Counted from the stretch's first letter, positions 1 to 8,836 are shown. The stretch is DNA of 64,000 nt from Lonsdalea britannica (GCF_002111595.1 NZ_LUTN01000001.1:248001-312000); one strand, 5' to 3'. The notes: a model not told the origin generated them from the letters alone. Translations and numbers: made by a program.

Positions 1-108
1 CGCGAAGAGGTTGCCGATGGTTTGGAACAGGCGCCACAGGCCTTCCTGAATCTTCTGGCGGGTAAAAATTTCGGCAAGGTCGTGGTGCGTCTTAACGATC
101 CGGCGTGA
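1..108 (+). CDS. C-terminal end of an NADP-dependent oxidoreductase (CurA/YncB-like MDR family), cut by the window edge
   Basis: Frame 1 is open from the first base to a TGA at 106-108 and gives a 35-residue tail. Its content (an APQAFLNLLAG-type helix followed by GKNFGKVVVRL) resembles the end of zinc-independent medium-chain NADP-dependent oxidoreductases of the CurA/YncB type, where this helix and final strand close the catalytic domain. Only the tail is visible, so neither catalytic nor cofactor residues can be checked. The following ~280 bases up to the tannase gene hold nothing I can support. Confidence 0.6.
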   Translation, partial: REEVADGLEQAPQAFLNLLAGKNFGKVVVRLNDPA

Positions 109-386
109 ATCGTTGACGGCGCTTCGCGGGGTGATCAGGCGCGAGTGGGCAAGCAGCGACGGCGCTAAGCGGTCGGGTATCTTCCGGTTAAAACGCAGGA
201 GCGCCGGGCGTGATTACCTTCATAGCGGACTGAAAAGGTTGTGAAAATCCGCTCCGGGTCAAGACGAAAACGTCTATCATTTCTCTGGGTTGTCCGCGTG
301 GCGCTATGTGGGCCTCCGTGCGCACTGTGACGAAGACGAGCGCGGGCCGGATGACGGGATCACGCCCGCATGACAGGAACAGATCA

Positions 387-2162
387 ATGAGGATTGGGAT
401 GAAATACGTAATGGGGCTATGGCAACCGCTGGCCGCCTGCCTTTTTGTCGCCTTTGCGGCGTCGAATGCGTCGGCCGCCGAGCTGCCGGTCGTCCAGCCG
501 GTGGTCTCTTGCGAGCAACTGGGGGCGATGGCGTTTTCCAATGCGGTCGGGGGAAAAGTGACCCTTCATTCGGCCACCCTGACGAAAACCGAGAAGGGGA
601 ACTTCTGCCAAATATCAGCGACCATTGCGCCGTCCATCGGCGTAGAGATAGCGCTTCCGGCTGAGCACTGGACACAGCGTTTTCTGCAGGTCGGCTGCGG
701 CGGTCTGTGCGGCAATATTAATCTGCGCCTATCCAACGCCAACGGCTGCGTTCCCGCCGTGAACGGCGAGTTTGTAGTCGCCGCGACGGATATGGGACAT
801 CAGGGCAGCATGATGGATGCCTCCTGGGCGGAAGATCCTCAGAAACGCATCGACTTCGCCTACCGCGCCAACCATCTGACGGCGGTGTTGGCTAAAGCGT
901 TGGTGGCCGCATATTACGGCCAGCCGCAGCGCTATGCCTACTTCATGGGGTGTTCCGACGGCGGGCGCGAAGCCCTGATGGAAGCGCAGCGTTACCCGGA
1001 AGATTTCAACGGCATTTCGGCGGGTGCGCCGGCCGCGTTTTTCCAGTTCCAGAACTCGTTCTTCCATGGCTGGAACAGCGTAGCGAATCAGCGTCCGGAC
1101 GGCACCGCGATCCTGTTGCAGGATCGTCTGGCCATTCTGCATAAGGCGGTGCTGAAACACTGTCCGACGCTGTCCGGCGTTAACGATGGCCTGCTGCAAA
1201 ATCCGTATGCCTGCTCGTTTTCGGCGAACTGGGTCAAGCGATGCGCTGAAAAGCAGACCGACAAATCGAACTGTCTGACGCAGGATGAGATTGAGGTCGC
1301 CCGAAAACTGTATACGGGAGCGGGCGACGTCTCAGGGAATCGCTTCGTGCTCGGCGGCCTGCCGATAGGTTCCGAACTGCGCTGGCCTGTTCCGGCTAAA
1401 GCGACGGAACGCGGCATATCGGAATCGATGGTGCTGCCAGCCCTACAGTCGGTGCTGCTGCCCGGCAAGCAGCCGATCAGCAAAATGAGTGATTTTCCGC
1501 TTAATCGCAGAAATTTCGATGCGGTAGCGCAGCTCGCGCCGTTGTATAACGCGGCCAATACCAACCTGCGTCCCTTTATGCAGCACGGCGGAAAACTGAT
1601 TATGTGGCATGGTCTGGCGGACGATTCGGTGAGCCCGGCATTCTCGCTGGCCTACTACCGGGGCGTAAATACCACGTTGGGCAAAGCCTCTGTCGATACG
1701 TTTATGCGCCTGTTCCTGCTACCCGGTGTCGGCCATTGCGGTAACGGAGAAGGCTATGACCAGATGGACCTGCTGACGCCGCTGATGGCCTGGACGGAGC
1801 GGGGCGAAGCGCCGAAGTGGATCGTGACCGGTAAAGCCGCGCAGGCGAAAAGCCCGATGCCGCCTGCGGCCGCATCGGCGAAAGGGGAGTCGGCGGCGGA
1901 AGTGCGGTTCCACGGCGTACAGCAGAAAAGCTCGCCGATCGCGTCGCCGGCCGTTGAGCTTAAGGCGACCCGTCCGGTTTATCCTTATCCTTACATCGCG
2001 CGTTACACCGGTCAGGGCGATCCTAACGACGCCAGTCACTACCGGCCGGTCATGTCGGAAGCCTTTTTCCGCGTGGCATTTGGTAATCCGGCTCGGTCAT
2101 ATATCGGCCCCGATAACCAGAAAAACTATGAGGCGAAAGACGGTAAGCTGGTCGTCAAATAA
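387..2162 (+). CDS. Exported tannase/feruloyl esterase family hydrolase
   Basis: A 591-residue alpha/beta hydrolase of the tannase/feruloyl esterase family (Pfam Tannase type). These enzymes hydrolyse esters of plant phenolic acids such as gallate or ferulate, usually outside the cytoplasm. I place the start at the ATG at 387, 8 bases after AGGA; a second ATG at 399 is also possible. Either gives a signal peptide with a hydrophobic core and an A-S-A-A type cleavage region. The nucleophile lies in GCSDGG (about Ser190), and the Asp and His of the triad are probably in HGLADDSVSP and GVGHCG. Several Cys residues, including the one beside the nucleophile, fit the family's disulfides. Length is normal. 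It is monocistronic, with a strong terminator just downstream. The exact substrate cannot be read from sequence. A tannin-rich woody host would be a fitting niche, but that is inference. Confidence 0.88.
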   Translation: MRIGMKYVMGLWQPLAACLFVAFAASNASAAELPVVQPVVSCEQLGAMAFSNAVGGKVTLHSATLTKTEKGNFCQISATIAPSIGVEIALPAEHWTQRFLQVGCGGLCGNINLRLSNANGCVPAVNGEFVVAATDMGHQGSMMDASWAEDPQKRIDFAYRANHLTAVLAKALVAAYYGQPQRYAYFMGCSDGGREALMEAQRYPEDFNGISAGAPAAFFQFQNSFFHGWNSVANQRPDGTAILLQDRLAILHKAVLKHCPTLSGVNDGLLQNPYACSFSANWVKRCAEKQTDKSNCLTQDEIEVARKLYTGAGDVSGNRFVLGGLPIGSELRWPVPAKATERGISESMVLPALQSVLLPGKQPISKMSDFPLNRRNFDAVAQLAPLYNAANTNLRPFMQHGGKLIMWHGLADDSVSPAFSLAYYRGVNTTLGKASVDTFMRLFLLPGVGHCGNGEGYDQMDLLTPLMAWTERGEAPKWIVTGKAAQAKSPMPPAAASAKGESAAEVRFHGVQQKSSPIASPAVELKATRPVYPYPYIARYTGQGDPNDASHYRPVMSEAFFRVAFGNPARSYIGPDNQKNYEAKDGKLVVK

Positions 2163-2193
2163 GCCCGCGATTGCTAAGTGCGTGATGACGTCG

Positions 2194-2230
2194 GACGGCG
2201 GCCGCCTTGTGTGGCCGCCGTCTTATTTTT
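2194..2230 (+). terminator. Rho-independent terminator after the tannase gene
   Basis: A perfect 10-bp stem (GACGGCGGCC and GGCCGCCGTC, 9-nt loop) is followed by TTATTTTT. It lies 31 bases after the tannase stop and before the separate GST gene. Confidence 0.85.
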
Positions 2231-2277
2231 CATGCTATAACCAGTGGTTCCACTCATTCAGAAGTCGGTGTCTCGCT

Positions 2278-2913
2278 ATGATCACCATTCTCGGACGTGA
2301 AATTTCCATCAATGTACGTAAGGTGTTGTGGACCTGTCATGAACTCGGGCTGCCGTTTGAACACGAGCCTTGGGGACAAGGGACATTATCGCTGTCCTCT
2401 CCTGAGTTTCTCGCCATCAATCCTAATGGCATGATCCCGGTGTTGATAGATGAAGACCATGTGCTGGGACAGTCGAATACCCTTTGCCGCTATTTGGCCA
2501 ACGCCTATGGCGGAGAGGCGCTCCTTCCTGCCGCCCCGGCGGCGCGTGCGCAGGTTGAGATGTGGATGGACTGGCAGGCGACGGAATTAAATAACGCCTG
2601 GGTCTATGCCTATATGGGGCTGGTGCGAAAAAGCGCCGCGCACACTAACCCCCAGGCCATTGAGGCCAGTATTCAGCTGTGGAATCAACGCATGACGCTG
2701 CTGGATGGGGTACTGGAAAGCACCGGCGCGTTCGTTTGCGGTTCCCGCTTTACGCTGGCGGACATCGTGTTGGGGCTTTCGACGCATCGTTGGTATTCGA
2801 CGCCGTTCCCTAAGCCCGAACTGCCTGCCGTGGCGCGTTTTTACCAGACGCTGTGCGAACGCCCCGGTTTTGTTCTCTACGGTAATAATGGCGCGCCTGA
2901 GCGACGAGATTAA
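2278..2913 (+). CDS. Glutathione S-transferase family protein
   Basis: A 211-residue cytosolic GST. The N-terminal thioredoxin-like domain starts at ITILGREISINVRKVLW and contains the cis-Pro segment NPNGMIPVL and the glutathione-contacting QSN of the G-site (around residues 60-66). The C-terminal half is the all-helical domain with the usual FTLADIVLG helix-capping motif. The ATG at 2278 is chosen because the fold begins there; the longer open frame upstream overlaps the tannase gene in another phase and has no protein-like content. The catalytic residue is not a clear Tyr/Ser/Cys by eye. The role could be detoxification of electrophiles. It is transcribed alone, towards the convergent dehydrogenase. 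Confidence 0.85.
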   Translation: MITILGREISINVRKVLWTCHELGLPFEHEPWGQGTLSLSSPEFLAINPNGMIPVLIDEDHVLGQSNTLCRYLANAYGGEALLPAAPAARAQVEMWMDWQATELNNAWVYAYMGLVRKSAAHTNPQAIEASIQLWNQRMTLLDGVLESTGAFVCGSRFTLADIVLGLSTHRWYSTPFPKPELPAVARFYQTLCERPGFVLYGNNGAPERRD

Positions 2914-2953
2914 AGATCCTCGTTGAGACGGCGCTGAAAGCGTGCGCCCCGCG

Positions 2954-3904
2954 TTACGCCATGACCCGCATCGGCGAGCCGTCCAGCCAGGCCAGCAGGT
3001 TTTGCACGGTCTCCTCGTAGAAAATACGGTAGGTGTGGTGGGTGACGAAGCCGATGTGGGGCGTCGCGATTACGTTGTTCAACGTGCGAAAGGGGTGATC
3101 GTCCGGCAACGGTTCGGTGGAGAAAACGTCGAGCGCGGCGCCGGCAATCGTCCGTCGTGATAACGCCGCGATCAACGCGCCTTCATCGACTAGCGGCCCG
3201 CGCGCTGTGTTAATTAACCACGCGGTGGGTTTCATTAATGCCAGATCGGACGCGCCGACAATGCCGCGCGTGCGATCCGACAGCACCAGATGCAGCGAGA
3301 GCCAGTCGGATTCACGCAACAGCGTGGTTTTATCGACCGGAGTGACGCCCGCGGCCTGCGCGGCCTCCGGCGTCAGGTTCTGGCTCCATGCGATGACCTT
3401 CATGCCGAAGGCCCGGCCAATGGCGGCGACCCGAGCCCCGATTTTTCCCAGTCCGAGAATACCGAGCGTGCTGCCCTCCAAGTCCGCCCCTACGTCTACT
3501 TGCCAACCTCCGGATCGCAGCGACGCGCATTCGGCGGGCAGGTGTCGGGCAGCCGCCAGCAGCAACGCCCATGTAAGTTCCGGCGCACCGTTGCCGCGCC
3601 CTTGGGTGGCGCTGACCGTGATGCCCTGAGCGCGCGCTGCCGCGACATCGATAGACGCATTGCGGGCGGACGTCGAGGCAATGAATTTGAGGTTAGGCAA
3701 CTGGGCGAGCAGGCTGGCCGTCAGCGGCGTTCTCTCGCGCATCACGCAGAGGGCGTCGAAAGGGCGCAGTCGGGCAACCAGCGCAGACTCGTCGGACAGA
3801 TGATCGCAAAACACGTCGATGCTTGCCCGAGACTGCACGGCGGACCAGTCTGCACAGGACAGTGCAATGCCCTGATAATCATCAATAATCGCTATCTTTA
3901 TCAT
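2954..3904 (-). CDS. D-2-hydroxyacid dehydrogenase (NAD-binding)
   Basis: A 316-residue member of the D-isomer-specific 2-hydroxyacid dehydrogenase family, which interconverts 2-oxo acids and D-2-hydroxy acids with NAD(P)H. The Rossmann motif GLGKIG lies near residue 150. Family residues follow in order: NTARGPLVDE (substrate Arg), ALDVFSTEPLP (Glu) and TPHIGF (catalytic His). The gene starts at the second of two close ATGs: AAGGAG sits 8 bases before the ATG at 3904 but only 2 bases before the one at 3910. No operon partner is evident; the next gene on this strand starts over 1 kb away. The substrate is not predictable; phosphoglycerate, glyoxylate or formate dehydrogenase-like use are all possible, though it lacks the long extensions of SerA. 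Confidence 0.87.
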   Translation of the reverse strand: MIKIAIIDDYQGIALSCADWSAVQSRASIDVFCDHLSDESALVARLRPFDALCVMRERTPLTASLLAQLPNLKFIASTSARNASIDVAAARAQGITVSATQGRGNGAPELTWALLLAAARHLPAECASLRSGGWQVDVGADLEGSTLGILGLGKIGARVAAIGRAFGMKVIAWSQNLTPEAAQAAGVTPVDKTTLLRESDWLSLHLVLSDRTRGIVGASDLALMKPTAWLINTARGPLVDEGALIAALSRRTIAGAALDVFSTEPLPDDHPFRTLNNVIATPHIGFVTHHTYRIFYEETVQNLLAWLDGSPMRVMA

Positions 3905-4067
3905 GCTCATGGCTCCTTCTGGAGGCTAGCGCCAATGGACGCCGCTATCAAAGAGTGCGCGCGTCCTTCATGCCTTTTTCAGTGAATGCGATGCTTAAAT
4001 CAGCGCTCTCTTAATGTCAGTAATATGAACGCCGCGTGAACACTTCCCCTTCGCGGACGTCAGCCGG

Positions 4068-5075
4068 TCAGCGGTTCAGGATCTGCAACAGGGCGCGGTT
4101 GAAACGTTCAGGCTCTTCCATCTGCGGCGCGTGTCCCAGACCGGCAAACTCCACCAGATCACCTTTCGGGATCCGTTTTACCGTGGCTTTGCCGAGCTGG
4201 TCGTAATGGCCCAGCTTCGCTTTGACCGCCGCGGGGGCGATATCGCTGCCGATGGCGGTGGTGTCCGCCGTCCCGATGATGAGCGTGGTCGGCATCTGCA
4301 ACGCGGAAAATTCATAGACGACCGGCTGAGTGAAAATCATGTCGTAGATTAACGCGGAGTTCCAGGCGACGCGCTGGTGTCCGGGGCCTTGATTCAATCC
4401 GGCCAGCATGTCGACCCAACGGTCGTAGGCGGGTTTCCAGCGCCCGACGTAATAGGTGTTCAGTTCATAGTTGCGGATACTGGCCGCGGAGGTCTTTAAT
4501 TCGCGCTCATACCACTGATCGGGCGTGCGGTAGGGGACGCCGAGGGCTTTCCAGTCTTCCAGACCGATAGGATTCACCAGCACCAGCTTTTGCACCGCGT
4601 CGGGATACATCAGGGCATAACGCGTCGCCAGCATCCCGCCGGTCGAGTGGCCGACCACCATCGCGTGATGAATGCCGAGACTCTGCAGCAGCGCATGAGT
4701 ATTGGCGGCTAACTGTTGAAAACTGTACTGATAGCGTTCGGGTTTGGTGGAGGTGCAAAAACCAATCTGGTCGGGGGCAATTACCCGGTAGCCTTGCCGA
4801 CTCAACGCCTTGATCGCATCGTCCCAGGTCGCGGCGCAGAAGTTTTTTCCGTGCAGGAACACGGCGGTTTTGCCGTTGGCGGGGCCTTGCGGGGCGACAT
4901 CCATATAGCCCATTTCCAGCGGAACGCCCTGAGAGGTAAAGGCGAAGTGGCGCAGCGGATAAGGGTAGGTGAACCCTTCAAGCTGCGGACCATAGACCGG
5001 GGCGGCGAGGGCGGATTGCGCGCCACAGAATGACACCGCCAGCGTGAAAAACAGACGTTTGACGACTCGAGACAT
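4068..5075 (-). CDS. Secreted or periplasmic alpha/beta hydrolase
   Basis: A 335-residue alpha/beta-fold hydrolase with a clear signal peptide (basic start MSRVVKR, hydrophobic core, cleavage after A-L-A). The oxyanion-loop motif HGKNF and the nucleophile elbow GHSTGG are present, and a late GLGHAPQ supplies the likely catalytic His. The start at 5075 is preceded by GGAAAGGT, a good ribosome site; longer upstream frames have no protein character. The family includes C-C hydrolases, lipases, esterases and haloperoxidase-like enzymes, so only the fold and export are secure. No neighbours on the same strand within 150 bases suggest an operon; the SDR remnant just upstream is on the same strand. 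Confidence 0.82.
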   Translation of the reverse strand: MSRVVKRLFFTLAVSFCGAQSALAAPVYGPQLEGFTYPYPLRHFAFTSQGVPLEMGYMDVAPQGPANGKTAVFLHGKNFCAATWDDAIKALSRQGYRVIAPDQIGFCTSTKPERYQYSFQQLAANTHALLQSLGIHHAMVVGHSTGGMLATRYALMYPDAVQKLVLVNPIGLEDWKALGVPYRTPDQWYERELKTSAASIRNYELNTYYVGRWKPAYDRWVDMLAGLNQGPGHQRVAWNSALIYDMIFTQPVVYEFSALQMPTTLIIGTADTTAIGSDIAPAAVKAKLGHYDQLGKATVKRIPKGDLVEFAGLGHAPQMEEPERFNRALLQILNR

Positions 5076-5209
5076 GATTGACCTTTCCGATGAATTGTCC
5101 TTCAAGAACCTTAGCATGATTTCTTTTTTCACCGCGGCACAACGTTTCGCATTCACTACTGTTCCAGAAATGAGCGGTAAGGAATGGGACTGTGACGCAC
5201 CGGCAACAA

Positions 5210-5368
5210 TCAGGCAAATCCGCCATTGGCGCGAACGACTTGAACGTTGATCCAACCTCTATCCTCACCGGATGGAAACGCCATCACGCGGGCAATGTCT
5301 TGGCCGATACCGTGGGAAGCGCCGGTCACGCGAGCCGTTTTACCTGCGTTGGCGGAAGGTTTGTTCAT
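5210..5368 (-). pseudogene. Internally deleted short-chain dehydrogenase/reductase remnant
   Basis: An ATG at 5368, preceded by GGGGAGA, opens a 52-codon frame. It begins like an SDR (TGASHGIGQ glycine-rich loop near residue 15, then DIARVMA) and ends like one (GWINVQVVRANGGFA, the usual last strand of 3-oxoacyl-ACP reductase-like SDRs). The middle ~190 residues, including the N-A-G and Y-x-x-x-K catalytic segments, are missing, and the two ends are joined in frame. This is a deletion pseudogene that still has its start and stop. About 415 bases from here to the MFS gene carry no other gene I can support. Confidence 0.72.
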
Positions 5369-5783
5369 GGTGATTCTCCCCTAACGTCGATGGGGCGTGT
5401 GCGCTGCATGAACGGCGAATGAGGCTGGGCACACGACTCAATGGGTTGTTTTATGAGCAACTATTGGCCGCTGCCTGCCGAGAACGAACCGGATGACTCT
5501 GAATTTATCCTTTTTGACGTAGGCCAGCGATCGTCGCGGCATCGCCGAAAAACGAAGGCGTCTCGAGTGTAAATAATTAAAAATAAATGAAATTTTAGGT
5601 CAATATAGGTCAGCGGCCGCATCCTTCGCCGCGAAGGCGGAACCGTCGCAGGCCAATATTATTTTTCGCTTTAACCTTTCTACGGCATCGCGACGTCTAC
5701 ACTTTTAACGTTGTGCGTTGACGAAATTACCCGGCGTTTTCGGGAAAGCTCTTTCATCAGACTATCAATTAAAAGAGAAGACT

Positions 5784-7238
5784 ATGGATGACCAACATTC
5801 TGATTCATCAGGAACTAAAGAACTCTCCCGTGCAGAAGTCGTCAGACAGAGGATCTTTTTCGTCGTGCTGGTCGCGACGATGGGCGCATTGGCGTTTGGT
5901 TATGACACGGGGATTATTTCAGGCGCATTACCTTATATGTCTGCCCCTACGGCAGACGGGGGCTTGGGGTTAACGTCTTTCACCGAAGGACTGGTCGCCT
6001 CTTCACTGGTGTTTGGTGCTGCGGTAGGTTCCTTCCTTAGCGGATTTTTCTCCGATAAGTTTGGCCGTCGTATCACGCTGCGCAGCCTTGCGGTGTTGTT
6101 TGTCGCCGGTTCACTGGGGACCGCGCTGGCACCTTCTGTCACCTCAATGGTCGTGATGCGCTTTCTGCTGGGACTGGCCGTGGGGGGCGGATCGTCGACC
6201 GTGCCGGTGTTCATCGCGGAAATCGCCGGACCGAAACTGAGAGCGCCGCTTGTCAGCCGTAATGAGCTGATGATTGTGACGGGGCAGCTCGTCGCCTATG
6301 TGGTCAGCGCCGCGCTCAGCTATCTGTTGAATGAAGGGCACATGTGGCGGTATATGCTGGCTATCGCGATGGTGCCTGGCGTGCTGCTTTTCGTCGGTAC
6401 GTTCTTCGTGCCCGTCTCGCCGCACTGGCTGGTGTCGGAAGGGCGCCACAGTGAAGCGAAAGAGGTGCTGAAGGAGCTTCGCGAGACGCCGCGTGAAGTC
6501 CGTAAAGAGTTGAAGGAGATGCGTGAACAGGCCCGGGAAGCGGCGCGTGGGCCTGAAGTCGGCGAACTGCTGCGTGAAAAGTGGGTCTTGAGGCTGTTGG
6601 TGATCGGCATCGGACTCGGCTTTGCGCTCCAGTTTACCGGGGTGAATGCGTTCATGTACTACACCCCGATTATCCTGAAATCCACCGGTCTCGGCACCAC
6701 GGCGGCCATTACCGCGACCATTGGGAACGGGGTGGTATCTGTGATTGCCTCCCTGGCGGGGATTTGGGCCGTCACCCGTTTCGCGCGACGTCGGATGTTA
6801 ATGACGGGCTTCATCTTCGTCATCGCCGCGCAGGTGTCGCTGGGCGCCGTGCTGACGTTCTTGCCCGCCGATCTGACGCAAAGTTACATCGCCCTGCTGT
6901 GTATTCTGGTGTTCCTGTTCTTTATGCAGATGTTTATCGCGCCGGTGTACTGGCTGCTGATGTCTGAGCTGTTCCCCATGCAGCTGCGCGGCCGACTGAC
7001 CGGGACCGCCATTTCAGTACAGTGGATTTTCAATGCGCTGGTTGCGCTGAGCTTCCCGCCGGTGATGGCGTTTGCCGGGAGTAAAACTTTTTTCATCTTC
7101 GCGGTGATTAACGTGTGTTCTTTGCTGTTTATCGCGTTGATGGTGCCGGAAACGCGCGGAAAAAGCCTGGAGCAGATCGAATCACATATGCGCCATAAAT
7201 ACGGTGAAGATAGCGATAGCGAGACGCAGGCTGACTAA
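5784..7238 (+). CDS. MFS sugar porter family transporter
   Basis: A 484-residue inner-membrane transporter with 12 predicted membrane segments. Sugar-porter signatures are clear: GYDTGIISGALPY in the first helix, DKFGRR between helices 2 and 3, a charged central loop rich in Arg/Glu, and PETRGKSLEQIE after helix 12. The family imports hexoses, pentoses or myo-inositol by proton symport; the closest functional type cannot be chosen by eye. The ATG at 5784 is used because AGAGAAG precedes it. It is a single-gene unit with no adjacent metabolic gene to hint at the sugar. The 421 bases downstream contain only the toxin-antitoxin operator at their end. Confidence 0.88.
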   Translation: MDDQHSDSSGTKELSRAEVVRQRIFFVVLVATMGALAFGYDTGIISGALPYMSAPTADGGLGLTSFTEGLVASSLVFGAAVGSFLSGFFSDKFGRRITLRSLAVLFVAGSLGTALAPSVTSMVVMRFLLGLAVGGGSSTVPVFIAEIAGPKLRAPLVSRNELMIVTGQLVAYVVSAALSYLLNEGHMWRYMLAIAMVPGVLLFVGTFFVPVSPHWLVSEGRHSEAKEVLKELRETPREVRKELKEMREQAREAARGPEVGELLREKWVLRLLVIGIGLGFALQFTGVNAFMYYTPIILKSTGLGTTAAITATIGNGVVSVIASLAGIWAVTRFARRRMLMTGFIFVIAAQVSLGAVLTFLPADLTQSYIALLCILVFLFFMQMFIAPVYWLLMSELFPMQLRGRLTGTAISVQWIFNALVALSFPPVMAFAGSKTFFIFAVINVCSLLFIALMVPETRGKSLEQIESHMRHKYGEDSDSETQAD

Positions 7239-7609
7239 TGTACGGCGAGGCGTCACACCGCTTCGCTGCGTAATACCCACGGGATGAACGGTCAGTCTCA
7301 GCCGTGAGGGGATCTTGTCAGGGATGACGAGCTCCCCTGTTCATCGTGACGGCTCCTGCCGCGTCGGGGCAATATCTTTCTTCCTTGAGTCATTGCCGTT
7401 TACCCGCCCAACACCTCCCATTTTTGTCCTTTCTGATTGATGCCGTGCTGTCCGTTAGGCCGACGCGCTTTAATCTCATCAACCTAAACCGCGGCACCGC
7501 CCGCAAGGTGCCTGTCGCGTCGCTGCAACATCGACGGAATACTTCAATGCTTCTCGGGCTTTCTGACGGACGTGAGTGCATCACGCCCATTATCACGACA
7601 TCATCAAAA

Positions 7610-7643
7610 TATAGGTTTACACCTATATAGCATTCAACCTATA
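7610..7643 (+). promoter_or_regulatory. Candidate autoregulatory operator of the HigBA-type pair
   Basis: TATAGGT-TTAC-ACCTATA (7610-7627) forms an inverted repeat, and a third half-site ACCTATA follows at 7637-7643. It sits 17-50 bases before the GTG start of the toxin gene, where an antitoxin would repress its own promoter. Confidence 0.5.
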
Positions 7644-7659
7644 GTGATGAGGAGGTCGT

Positions 7660-8013
7660 GTGTGGGTCATTGAAACAACAGAAACATTTGACGTTTGGTT
7701 TTGTTCGTTATGCGATATCGACCGGGCCTGCGTACTTGCGGCGCTCATGGTGTTGCGGGAAAAGGGACCGATGTTGCCAAGACCCTACGTCGATACAGTC
7801 AAACGTTCCCGCTACAGCAATATGAAAGAGCTGAGAGTGCAAAGCCGGGGGGATCCCATACGCGCTTTTTTCGCCTTTGACCCGCGCCGTACCGGTATTC
7901 TGCTGTGTGCAGGCAATAAGGCTGGTCATGAAAAGCGCTTTTACGATGAGATGATCCCGCTGGCCGATCGAGAATTCACGAAGTATCTCAATCAATTAAA
8001 TAAGAAGGAGTAA
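7660..8013 (+). CDS. higB: Type II toxin of the RelE/HigB (phage Gp49-like) family
   Basis: A 117-residue basic protein starting WVIETTETFDVWF, with a central KELRVQSRGDPIRAFFAFDPRRTGILLCAGNKAGHEKRFY segment. That segment, a strand-turn-strand ending in G-N-K followed by K-x-F-Y, is the hallmark of HigB/Gp49-like ribosome-dependent mRNA interferases. The start is the GTG at 7660, about 5 bases after GAGGAGG. The gene order is toxin first, antitoxin 4 bases later, as in higBA loci. The symbol is by family and organisation; the mRNA-cleaving activity is inferred from family members. Confidence 0.8.
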   Translation: MWVIETTETFDVWFCSLCDIDRACVLAALMVLREKGPMLPRPYVDTVKRSRYSNMKELRVQSRGDPIRAFFAFDPRRTGILLCAGNKAGHEKRFYDEMIPLADREFTKYLNQLNKKE

Positions 8014-8017
8014 CGCT

Positions 8018-8320
8018 ATGGGTAGAACGCTGGAACAGCTTATCGCGGATGAAAAACCGGAAGTCGTCGCGGATGCGCAGACCATCGCCGCGGATATGCT
8101 GCTCAATATTCACCTCGCGGAACTGCGCGAGAAAGTACAGAAAACGCAGGTAGAAATGGCGCAGGCGCTGGGACTGAAACAGCCGACCGTCGCGGGGATG
8201 GAGAAACGAGGCCGGGACTTGAAGCTGTCTACGCTTAAACGCTATGTCGAGGCAACCGGCGGCAAGCTGCGGCTTGATGTCGAACTGCCGGACGGCTCGC
8301 ACTACGGTTTTGTGCTTTAA
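8018..8320 (+). CDS. higA: XRE-family antitoxin (HigA-like)
   Basis: A 100-residue protein with an HTH_3 domain over about residues 30-85 (LREKVQKTQVEMAQALGLKQPTVAGMEKRGRDLKLSTLKRY), including the Q-P-T-V recognition helix typical of XRE antitoxins. The N-terminal 25 acidic residues probably contact the toxin. It is 4 bases after higB, so the two are translationally coupled. It should repress the operon by binding the TATAGGT inverted repeat upstream (inference). Confidence 0.85.
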   Translation: MGRTLEQLIADEKPEVVADAQTIAADMLLNIHLAELREKVQKTQVEMAQALGLKQPTVAGMEKRGRDLKLSTLKRYVEATGGKLRLDVELPDGSHYGFVL

Positions 8321-8345
8321 GCGGTGCATGTCACCGCTTCACCAT
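8319..8345 (+). terminator. Possible weak terminator after higBA
   Basis: AAGCGGTG and CACCGCTT pair perfectly around a 5-base loop right at the higA stop codon. Only a short, interrupted T stretch follows, so termination is uncertain. Confidence 0.35.
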
Positions 8346-8416
8346 TTTGTTGCATGGGCGTCAAACCGTGCTTAACCCATGGATTTCATTAAAAAACCGC
8401 TTTTCGTCCATCCTCT

Positions 8417-8470
8417 ATCAAGCAATCAAGCAATCAAGCAATCAAGCAATCAAGCAATCAAGCAATCAAG
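8417..8470. repeat. Octamer tandem repeat (ATCAAGCA), about 6.75 copies
   Basis: Six perfect copies of the 8-base unit plus a 6-base partial copy lie in a 516-base non-coding stretch between higA and the RpiR gene. The unit length is not a multiple of three, so slipped-strand copy changes would shift frame if it lay in a gene, but I see no supported gene across it. The rest of the stretch is AT-rich and contains the -24/-12 promoter at 8713. Confidence 0.95.
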
Positions 8471-8712
8471 TTAGAGGCGCGCGCTCCCAGTGGCGATGTT
8501 GCCTTCCCTCAGTAGTGCTGCCGCATTCATCGCGTTCCTGCGTGAATGTCACGCGCCCTGTCTACCGGCTTCATTCTGGTGCGACACTTCCCTCTTGCGC
8601 ACCAAGAGAGTCTCTCCGACGTCGTTGTTTATATTGCTCACTATCGTTCCAATTATGAATAAAACTATGTATTTCAGTGGATTAAATAAAATCCATTATT
8701 TTTATGTGGTTT

Positions 8713-8728
8713 TGGAATGCCCTTTGCT
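8713..8728 (+). promoter_or_regulatory. Candidate sigma-54 (-24/-12) promoter of the RpiR/ABC/carbamoylase operon
   Basis: TGGAATGCCCTTTGCT has GG and GC ten bases apart and the TTGCT -12 box of the RpoN consensus. The predicted start point would give a leader of roughly 95 bases before the RpiR ATG. No TTCTCA-N3-TGAGAA site is seen upstream. Confidence 0.5.
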
Positions 8729-8836
8729 TAGTGTTTGGTACACACGTTTCTTTTGATGTGGTTGTATCGAACGGATGTGCCAAATGGGCGAATGCCACAT
8801 CATTAAACGTCAGGTATCACGTTGGCAGGGGGAAGG

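Noticed and set aside
1954..2277. An N-terminal extension of the GST gene
   Set aside because: The extension overlaps the tannase gene in another frame and crosses its terminator; the GST fold begins at the ATG at 2278.
5453..5572. A short frame of about 39 codons starting MSNYWPLPAENEP upstream of the MFS gene
   Set aside because: No ribosome site and no recognised family; too short to support as a gene.
7346..7630. A 94-codon frame between the MFS gene and higB
   Set aside because: It overlaps the operator, has no ribosome site and its product has no recognisable domain.
8417..8470. Short regular repeats that could suggest a CRISPR array
   Set aside because: The unit is 8 bases with no spacers, and no cas gene is nearby; it is a simple tandem repeat.
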